This document shows positions 1 to 5,794 of a stretch of DNA of 7,294 nt, one piece after another. Origin of the DNA: Chitinophagaceae bacterium (GTDB taxonomy: Bacteria; Bacteroidota; Bacteroidia; Chitinophagales; Chitinophagaceae). The stretch covers positions 1-7,294 of the forward strand of contig PMUF01000471.1 of assembly GCA_003167015.1 (NCBI GenBank). The letters are read 5' to 3'. Below the pieces are notes generated by a model that searched no databases, was not told where the DNA came from, and worked only from the letters and a program-made list of their open reading frames with translations. Numbering within the stretch: the first letter of the stretch is position 1; each line of letters begins with the position of its first letter. The position numbers and the translations under genes were made by a program.

Positions 1-953
1 CCGTTATTGCCGATATTGCCTGTCGTCGACCAGTAATAGTTCAGGGACGTCACGTCGATATTGATGGAGGCGGTATTGATCGTGCCCACATTATCCGTTG
101 CCTTAGCCGTCAGCTGGTAGGAGCCGGGATCAGGTCCTACCCAGGTGAAGTTATAGGGTGCGGCGTCGACCTCCCCGATCTTGGTTGTATCTTCATAAAA
201 TTCCACCTTGGCAATCGTCTGCCCCGGCTCTGAAGCTGTGGCCTGGATCGCCAGGTTGCCGCCTTCCGAGATGATGGTTCCGTTGGTGGGGGCCGTAATC
301 GCTACCGTGGGTGTGCCGACCTGGGCGGAACCGTGGAAGATCTGGATGCCGGAGATCGCGGCAAGCTGGGTGCCGGAGTTAGTATTGACGTAGATCCGGA
401 TCATGCCGGTGGCATCGGGGCTGATGGCCGTGAAGGTCACCCCCTGGGATGTATTTCCCCCCGCGTTCAGGTTTTGGCTGGGATAGACCGACGTGCCGGC
501 TACGGTATACACGGTAGGGTTATCGTTATAGCCGCTGCCATTGCTGCCGCTCATGCGCAGAATATAGGTACTGTCGGGGTTCAGCCCGGTCAGTTCAAAT
601 TGTGGCAGCAGCGCATTGTATTCCGCCTGGGATTGGCCGGTGGCGTTATACTGGAACCAGCCACTGCTCATGACCCCGATGGGAAAGTAGGTGCCGGGAT
701 AGTCGCCTTCCCCATTTTCCCCGCAGGTTCCGTTGAATGGCGCCCAGTGGGATGCGGCCACAGAGCTGAGGGTAAGGCCGCCGGATGTCTTCGCGATCAC
801 GCTGTCCGATGCATTGCCGGCCAAATTCGTCCAGCCGGTGACCGGCGCCGCTGTCGCGGAGAAATTGAAGGCGGCGATCTGAGCCTGGAGACGGCCAGCG
901 TGACCGATGACGGCTATTATAAGCAGGGTTAAAACTCTTTTCATTTTTAGCAT
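1..953 (-). CDS. Secreted multidomain surface protein with bacterial Ig-like domain (3' end cut by window edge)
   Basis: My own translation of the minus strand gives an open frame of 317 codons with no stop, running off the left edge, so the C-terminus is missing. Residues 4-24 form a signal peptide (KR, then LTLLIIAVIG, ending RLQA before Q25), so the product should be exported. Residues about 25-210 are a Gly/Asn/Ser/Thr-rich beta-sandwich-like region with no family I can name. Residues about 216-302 match the bacterial Ig-like pattern of the Big_7 type: VAITAPTNGT, then AKVEFYEDTTKIGE, APYNFTW, and LTAKATDNVGT. The last residues, YYWSTTGNIGNNG, resemble the opening of fibre-like repeats found in Bacteroidota surface and tail-fibre-like proteins, but too little is visible to assign them. 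It lies 19 bases after the Rhs-like gene, probably in the same operon. The start could be the ATG at 953 or the one at 944; either keeps the signal peptide. Adhesion or surface binding is an inference from the domains. Confidence 0.88.
   Translation of the reverse strand, partial: MLKMKRVLTLLIIAVIGHAGRLQAQIAAFNFSATAAPVTGWTNLAGNASDSVIAKTSGGLTLSSVAASHWAPFNGTCGENGEGDYPGTYFPIGVMSSGWFQYNATGQSQAEYNALLPQFELTGLNPDSTYILRMSGSNGSGYNDNPTVYTVAGTSVYPSQNLNAGGNTSQGVTFTAISPDATGMIRIYVNTNSGTQLAAISGIQIFHGSAQVGTPTVAITAPTNGTIISEGGNLAIQATASEPGQTIAKVEFYEDTTKIGEVDAAPYNFTWVGPDPGSYQLTAKATDNVGTINTASINIDVTSLNYYWSTTGNIGNN
48..308 (-). other. Bacterial Ig-like domain (Big_7 type) within the partial surface protein
   Basis: This stretch encodes residues about 216-302 of the partial protein. 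The hallmarks are an opening TPTVAITAPTNGTIISEGG, a central KVEFYEDTTKIGE, then APYNFTW, GSYQLTAKATDN and a closing beta strand. Such modules usually act as spacers or ligand-binding units in secreted enzymes and adhesins. The assignment rests on pattern recognition, not a profile search. Confidence 0.8.
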
Positions 954-962
954 ATTTTTTTG
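949..962 (-). promoter_or_regulatory. A-rich translation-initiation block shared with the upstream gene
   Basis: Read on the minus strand this is CAAAAAAATATGCT, with the ATG at 953-951 inside it. No AGGAGG-like Shine-Dalgarno sequence is present in the 19-base gap (954-972). Bacteroidota commonly initiate on A-rich leaders, which fits seven consecutive A residues just before the start. The same 14 bases sit in the same position at the start of the 1599-residue gene (5768-5781). Confidence 0.55.
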
Positions 963-972
963 CTTAGGAGTA

Positions 973-2175
973 TTATTGTGTTAGTTGAACGACGCCGTCA
1001 ATGTATATGATCCAGCCCTTTGCATTCAGCGCATTTACAGCCAGCTGGCTTGCCGTAGTCCGGCCGGCGCCTCCGGTCACGATGTTGATCACCCCATTGG
1101 AAATAGTTTGACCTGCCCCTGCTGCCACCTGAATGATCACGCTATCCGTGACGGAGGTAGGCAATGGGATGATCGGGTTGTTGGTGGGATTGCTGGAATG
1201 ATTTTGGTTGTTTGCTGATAGAAATACAGAGTTGAGGTTCTTCAGACCGGACAGGTCTTCCCTGTTCCACTGGTCGTCCGAAATCAGCAGGACTTGCAGA
1301 TTAGTAAAATAAGTGTTCCAGTCGCTTTTTAATGTACTGACCTTGAAAGTCGAATCGTAATAGTTGACGTAATAAGGGCCGTGTGTTAATTCAATGTCAA
1401 GGAGATCTTTGTTGTACTGCATGAAATCCTGGGTGAAAGCAATGTTGGTGTAAGGATTTAGGCCCGCATCACCGGAATTCAGAAAAAAGTTCTGTATAGT
1501 ACTGATGGCATTCCAGTTAGTGATATTGGCTACTGTTGTGGCGCTTCTCTGCTGGTAAGATGAACCGCCGAACAGGGTAGTATGCAGGGGTAGGTTGCCG
1601 CGGAAATTCTCTAATTTAGTCAGCGAGGTGGCAGGACTATTGAGGTTGTCCAGGTTAGCGGATTCCTGTGCATCATTGTGATAGAAAGTGATCGTCCATA
1701 AGTTAGAATCAGGGTAGGTGTGTACCAGATAAAGTGAATGAGTCCCCCCGCCCGGATAGGACCCGTCACCAATGGTGGCGTATGTCGTACGGGGTGCAAT
1801 AACCGATGGGGTATCCGTAGTGGTCGTGCCCAGGTGCATCCCCGTCCCATCTCCAAAGTCTACATACGTCCCGTTGAAGTTTCGAACGCCATCCAATTGG
1901 GAATAGGGAAGATCGTATTGGAAATACCGGCATCCCGTCACACTGGCGAGCAGGGTCTGACCGGCATTCAGGATGATATTAAAATGCAGCGAGTCATTAC
2001 CCACTGACAAAGTGCCGATCCGTTCGTCGGCCGTATCGCTGTTCCACAGGCTGACATAAGCGGAGGCGCCAGCAGCATTCCCGACGAGCTTGCCATGTAT
2101 ATCGAACACACCAACCGGGTAACCGATAGTATTGTTTCCGGCAAAAGTCTCCATGGCGAGGCTCTGACAGCCGCT
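973..2175 (-). other. C-terminal extension of the Rhs-like protein: PKD-like and leucine-rich-like region
   Basis: It encodes residues about 1200-1599, downstream of the single YD block. In order: a beta-rich linker with FDIHGKLVGN and YVSLWNSDTADERIG; a PKD-like segment with YVDFGDGTG and later HTYPDSNLWTITFYHND; then irregular leucine-rich-like stretches (SLTKLENFRGNLPLH, NLQVLLISDDQWNRE, LSGLKNLNSVFLS). The end has a small conserved-looking tail (AGRTTASQLAVNALNAKGW, then IIYIDG). From memory, similar tails follow PKD-like domains in other Chitinophagaceae surface proteins. No classical type IX secretion C-terminal domain is evident. Confidence 0.6.
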
Positions 2176-5100
2176 ACAGCCAGCAGGCACCTGGTACTGG
2201 TATTCGTAGGTCTTCAGGATATTGTAATCCTGATCACGGATACGCTTCAGCCGCGCGAGGCCGTCATACTGATAATAGGTTACCCGGTTGCCGACATCGG
2301 TCTGGCTGGTCATGCCGACGAGCGGAGAGTAGGTATAGGTCGTCATCTGGGCCGTGGAGGGATACAATCTTAGTTCATCGATATGACCGCTGCCGCTGAC
2401 GGTGATCATACTCTGGCCGGTCACCTTGTGGACATAGAGAGTCCACATGTTACCATTGATCGTCTCTGTCTTGCCCTGCACCGGGTAGCCGGAGATCGTG
2501 CCGGCGATAGTGAAAGCTGAACCACTCGTCCAATAAGACACGATATAGGTGGTGGAGCTATTGAGACCCGATTTGCTGATGCTGCCGGACAAATTGTAAG
2601 AACTGGTTCCGGTAATCCCCATTGATCGATCCGGGAGGCCGGAGCCGATTACCCAATTACCGGTGCCATCCGCCTCGAAACTGGTGTAGGCGATATCCGT
2701 ACTGTCTGCATTGATCACTTTGCAGATAGGATATTCGCCGTTATAGTCCCAAAGATAGGTTTGCCGTATGTCGTTGATTTTAAGCTGTTCGACAGCGTTG
2801 GAGTGAGCGTCATAACGGACCTGGGCTAGTTGCGGCACATAGCTGCCATCCCTGACCAGGCTGCCGCCGCTGACGGTCAATGGCTGGAATGTGGTGGACG
2901 GTGCGGTGAATTGAGTGGACCACACGGTGTCCGGTAACAGGTATTGACTCCAGAAAGACGTGAGTACACTTTGGGTAGTGCCAATCAGCGTACCGGATGA
3001 TGATGTCCGCATTACATATTTTTCGATGACGGGCGTGACGATATTACTGTTTTGCAATGCTACAACCCCTTGAGTAAAGGGATCAGCCCCTGTAAGACCG
3101 CTGTAATCCAGCGGGTAGGTCATATGCGCCGTCGTCGTCTCTCCATTGCTATTATTTGTCGTAATGGATAATGGCTGGTAATGTACATTACTATAGGTAT
3201 AAGCAGTGGCCTTTTGATTATAGGATGACAGATTGATTTGATCGTAGACCCTGTCTGTGTCATTTATCAGCGGTGTCCAGCCGGCCACCGTGTTAAACAT
3301 GGAATATGAATAGTCGGTGAGGCCTCCGGCATCGAGAATACCGCCTGAATAAAACGTATTACGGGCAACCTGGAAATTGGCATAATCCGCTACGGTTAAG
3401 GGAGTGTAATGACTTATCTTTTCGCTGATCAATTCATACTGACCTGACTGTTGATTGAACCGGTAAGATTGCCGATGCAGAGACTGACCTCTTTTCCAAT
3501 CTTCGGAAGTAGATGGCGGATAAGGAAAATTCGCGACGTTCCCAAGATCAGGAACAAGATCCGGCGCCTCATAAGTATAAATATTTTCACCAAATTGCCC
3601 GTTTGGGCCAAGCAGTTCCGTGACATATTTATAACCAACATAAGAGCTTTGTGTGGCAGTCAACGGATAATGAGAGCCGGAGCTAAAGGTATAATACGTG
3701 CATGACGATAGTGTGCCTGCTCCTGCTCCTGCCTCTGATGAGGCCGATTGCATAGCAATTGTTCCCGTATACTCGGGAAGACTAAGAACAAAACCACTCG
3801 AGTACGAGGTTGAGTCGGGGAAAAGGTATTGGTAACTACGCGTGTCCGCGACCGAGTCATTTTCGGTATAATCCGTTATCGTTTTGATCCGCAGACCGCC
3901 CACTGTCTCATTATTTTTCAGGGCCGGAACTTCTGATTCGCCGGATTGCCAGCGAACCTCAAACCCGAAATTATCGATGATTGTTTGATCTTGAACGGTG
4001 GAAAGGTCTATGGTTACTCTGTAAGTCCCCTGGGGGAGGAATATGGGCCCACTGCTGTTGATGCCGGTACCGCCGCCCGATGGAAAATATAAGGTGACAA
4101 CCGGACAGCCGAGCTGGAATTCCCCGGCACAAGTATCTCCGCCGTTATCGACGATCACTGTTCCATTCACTCCACCCAATCCGGCAAAATTGTCGTTCAT
4201 CTGGAACGTCGTATCTATTTTTCGACTCGGTGGTAAGGTTAGAATTTCAAAATAATGGTTACTATCGACAATATCAATCCCACCTATGGTGGAACTGAAA
4301 TAGTTGCTGGCTGTATTCGTTTCGTATTGGAATACGGTCGAGCCACCCGTTGGATAGGTGATGGATTGAAGGATGCCCGCCTGGTTACTGGCCGATGGGT
4401 TACGATTGGCGCCGGGGAGCAAAAGAACCCCGCCGTTTTCCGGGTTGACCTGGTCAACCGTGGGGACGAAAGATGTGTTGCCCGCTGCATTATAAAATCC
4501 CCAATAGTCCTGGTCATAAGATAGTCTGGACGGCAGCCTGGTGGTATTATAGGCAAATTTATACTGCCCCATGTTGCCGCCGGCCGCATCGGAAAACCGC
4601 AGGCTATCGAGGAAGAGGTGATTGTTGATCTCATCGTTCGCATCACATAGAACAGTTCCGTTGGCTGAAGTATAATGTTGGTAGCATTGATAAATCTTCT
4701 CAAATGAGGAATCCGTATTCTTGATCTCAATTGACGAAAGCGCATTGTCCGAGTATAGGTCGCATCTCTGTTGGCTATTGGCCGTAAAGGTGATCGAACC
4801 GTTCCGAAACGTTATCTGGCTAAGACGGACTCCCATGACAATACTGCTGCTGGACCTGGAGTCCGGATTCTTTGTGCTACACGATCCGCCCAAATCCTGG
4901 TCCAACAGATACTCGGTCTGCGCAGTTGTAGTATAGGTTTGAATACGGGTTGGTGTGTAGATAAAATTGATAGAATCATTACCCTGAGCGTTAACTACCT
5001 TAGTCAGATACCAACTGGTAACGATAGTTGGTGCCGGGGTCGGTGACAAGGCATTATTAATAACGGGAGTCGTCTGGGTAGTCTCTATATTGGCGAAATA

Positions 5101-5772
5101 ATATTGAATGCCATGGATGTCCGTCATTTGCCAGCAATTGGCTGTTCCATTATAGGTGACGAGCTGGAATTTATTCCTGGTCGAAGGGATCGTCAGCGTA
5201 TTGCCGGTAGAATCCAACAGGAATTTTCCGGCTTCCCCCCCGACATTGTAGGTGAAAATATCCTGCTGACTATCCCAATTTCCCCGTTCTACCTGCTGAA
5301 AGTAATAAAGTTCATCAGAGTCTGACATGGTACCGGCCAAAAAACTATTGAGCGTACTGTAATCCTGCAGGTAGCCACCACCACCTTCATCAGGAATTCC
5401 CCTTGCCTGGCGGGTTATAACCCCACCCGCATTAAGAGACCAGCCGAGCCCCACCCAGGAAGCGATTTCTTCTACCCGAATGCCACCTGCGTGGTAACTC
5501 AGGCTAACCGGAATGTCAAGGCTTCCGCTCTTAATTTCATAGATCGGAATGGTAATGTTGGGGATGCCGGTGTAATAGCTTACCGGTATCTCTCCATACT
5601 TGCCAAGCGAGGCCGCATTTGGAGCAACGAGGGTAGGGCTGCCAAGATTCGGCATGGTAACGACCGAAGTAACCTGGGAATAGCTCACACCACAGGTAGC
5701 AAAAAAAGATAGAATCAGGAAAGCACTTTTAATTTTTCTGTTTATCATTTGATCAAATAAACTCATCAGCAT
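973..5772 (-). CDS. Large secreted Rhs/YD-repeat-like protein with PKD/LRR-like C-terminus
   Basis: This 1599-residue protein has a signal peptide at about residues 9-32 (MINRKIKS, hydrophobic core, VSYS before Q33), so translation may really start at Met9 (5748) rather than Met1. Residues about 50-125 carry the typical Bacteroidota Rhs-like opening: LGKYGEIPVSYYTGIPNI, SYHAGGIRVEEIASW, GLGWSLNAGGVITR. The beta-rich middle contains GGSTVFQYETN (about 475) and GGLRIKTITDY (about 624). YLWDYNGEYPIC lies near 1005, followed by a carbohydrate-binding-like insert (about 1025-1138) and a YD block (about 1144-1192: YTYSPLVGMTSQTD, TYYQYDGLARLKRIRDQD). After a CSGC motif near 1200 the remaining 390 or so residues are PKD-like (YVDFGDGTG near 1301; HTYPDSNLWTITFYHND near 1351) and then leucine-rich-like (LTKLENFRGNLP; LSGLKNLNSVFLS), ending GWIIYIDGVVQ. 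I see no DPxG-type Rhs autocleavage site and no toxin domain. Family membership is well supported; a surface or adhesive role is inferred and the true function is unknown. Confidence 0.93.
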   Translation of the reverse strand: MLMSLFDQMINRKIKSAFLILSFFATCGVSYSQVTSVVTMPNLGSPTLVAPNAASLGKYGEIPVSYYTGIPNITIPIYEIKSGSLDIPVSLSYHAGGIRVEEIASWVGLGWSLNAGGVITRQARGIPDEGGGGYLQDYSTLNSFLAGTMSDSDELYYFQQVERGNWDSQQDIFTYNVGGEAGKFLLDSTGNTLTIPSTRNKFQLVTYNGTANCWQMTDIHGIQYYFANIETTQTTPVINNALSPTPAPTIVTSWYLTKVVNAQGNDSINFIYTPTRIQTYTTTAQTEYLLDQDLGGSCSTKNPDSRSSSSIVMGVRLSQITFRNGSITFTANSQQRCDLYSDNALSSIEIKNTDSSFEKIYQCYQHYTSANGTVLCDANDEINNHLFLDSLRFSDAAGGNMGQYKFAYNTTRLPSRLSYDQDYWGFYNAAGNTSFVPTVDQVNPENGGVLLLPGANRNPSASNQAGILQSITYPTGGSTVFQYETNTASNYFSSTIGGIDIVDSNHYFEILTLPPSRKIDTTFQMNDNFAGLGGVNGTVIVDNGGDTCAGEFQLGCPVVTLYFPSGGGTGINSSGPIFLPQGTYRVTIDLSTVQDQTIIDNFGFEVRWQSGESEVPALKNNETVGGLRIKTITDYTENDSVADTRSYQYLFPDSTSYSSGFVLSLPEYTGTIAMQSASSEAGAGAGTLSSCTYYTFSSGSHYPLTATQSSYVGYKYVTELLGPNGQFGENIYTYEAPDLVPDLGNVANFPYPPSTSEDWKRGQSLHRQSYRFNQQSGQYELISEKISHYTPLTVADYANFQVARNTFYSGGILDAGGLTDYSYSMFNTVAGWTPLINDTDRVYDQINLSSYNQKATAYTYSNVHYQPLSITTNNSNGETTTAHMTYPLDYSGLTGADPFTQGVVALQNSNIVTPVIEKYVMRTSSSGTLIGTTQSVLTSFWSQYLLPDTVWSTQFTAPSTTFQPLTVSGGSLVRDGSYVPQLAQVRYDAHSNAVEQLKINDIRQTYLWDYNGEYPICKVINADSTDIAYTSFEADGTGNWVIGSGLPDRSMGITGTSSYNLSGSISKSGLNSSTTYIVSYWTSGSAFTIAGTISGYPVQGKTETINGNMWTLYVHKVTGQSMITVSGSGHIDELRLYPSTAQMTTYTYSPLVGMTSQTDVGNRVTYYQYDGLARLKRIRDQDYNILKTYEYQYQVPAGCSGCQSLAMETFAGNNTIGYPVGVFDIHGKLVGNAAGASAYVSLWNSDTADERIGTLSVGNDSLHFNIILNAGQTLLASVTGCRYFQYDLPYSQLDGVRNFNGTYVDFGDGTGMHLGTTTTDTPSVIAPRTTYATIGDGSYPGGGTHSLYLVHTYPDSNLWTITFYHNDAQESANLDNLNSPATSLTKLENFRGNLPLHTTLFGGSSYQQRSATTVANITNWNAISTIQNFFLNSGDAGLNPYTNIAFTQDFMQYNKDLLDIELTHGPYYVNYYDSTFKVSTLKSDWNTYFTNLQVLLISDDQWNREDLSGLKNLNSVFLSANNQNHSSNPTNNPIIPLPTSVTDSVIIQVAAGAGQTISNGVINIVTGGAGRTTASQLAVNALNAKGWIIYIDGVVQLTQ
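2199..2345 (-). other. YD-repeat block of the Rhs-like protein
   Basis: It encodes residues about 1143-1192, the only stretch with clear YD-type repeats: TYTYSPLVGMTSQTD, then VTYYQYDGLARLKRIRD and YNILKTYEYQYQVP. In full Rhs proteins many such repeats build a hollow shell; here the block is short and is followed directly by CSGC and the unrelated C-terminal extension. Confidence 0.8.
2362..2700 (-). other. Carbohydrate-binding-like beta-sandwich insert in the Rhs-like protein
   Basis: Residues about 1025-1138 start with AYTSFEADGTGNWVIGSG and end with GHIDELRLYPS. A Phe-Glu-rich opening, repeated short beta strands (TTYIVSYWTSGS, MWTLYVHKVTGQ, SMITVSGSG) and a closing IDELRLYP strand are typical of galactose-binding-like or CBM-like modules. 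It sits between the YLWDYNGEYP motif and the YD block. Ligand binding is an inference from the fold pattern. Confidence 0.5.
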
Positions 5773-5781
5773 ATTTTTTTG
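5768..5781 (-). promoter_or_regulatory. A-rich translation-initiation block of the Rhs-like gene
   Basis: On the minus strand this reads CAAAAAAATATGCT, overlapping the ATG at 5772-5770, and is identical to 949-962. The 22-base gap from the preceding stop codon has no Shine-Dalgarno-like sequence. If translation really starts at the internal ATG at 5748, which would put Met directly before the signal peptide, this block becomes a leader element rather than the initiation site itself. Confidence 0.55.
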
Positions 5782-5794
5782 GTCTGATGCCAGA

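Noticed and set aside
333..932. 199-residue open frame on the plus strand
   Set aside because: It is antisense to the partial Ig-like surface protein, which has a good signal peptide and a recognisable Ig-like domain. The plus-strand product shows no family pattern.
954..1300. Possible toxin-immunity arrangement at the end of the Rhs-like gene
   Set aside because: The following gene begins 19 bases later and encodes a signal-peptide-bearing protein of over 317 residues with an Ig-like domain, not a small cytoplasmic immunity protein. The Rhs-like C-terminus shows no toxin motif.
4284..4745. 153-residue open frame on the minus strand
   Set aside because: It overlaps the Rhs-like gene in another frame, is Arg/Pro-rich and low in structure, and has no domain features.
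5694..5700. Cysteine in the Rhs-like signal peptide (FFATCG) as a lipoprotein lipobox
   Set aside because: The residues before the Cys (F-A-T) do not fit the usual Leu/Val/Ile at -3, and a standard cleavage site ending VSYS before Gln follows, so an ordinary signal peptide is more likely.
5782..5794. Small hairpin TCTG-GCAT-CAGA between the first two genes as a possible terminator
   Set aside because: The stem is only four base pairs and in the transcript it is followed by A residues, not a U-run, so it does not look like an intrinsic terminator. The short gap favours co-transcription.
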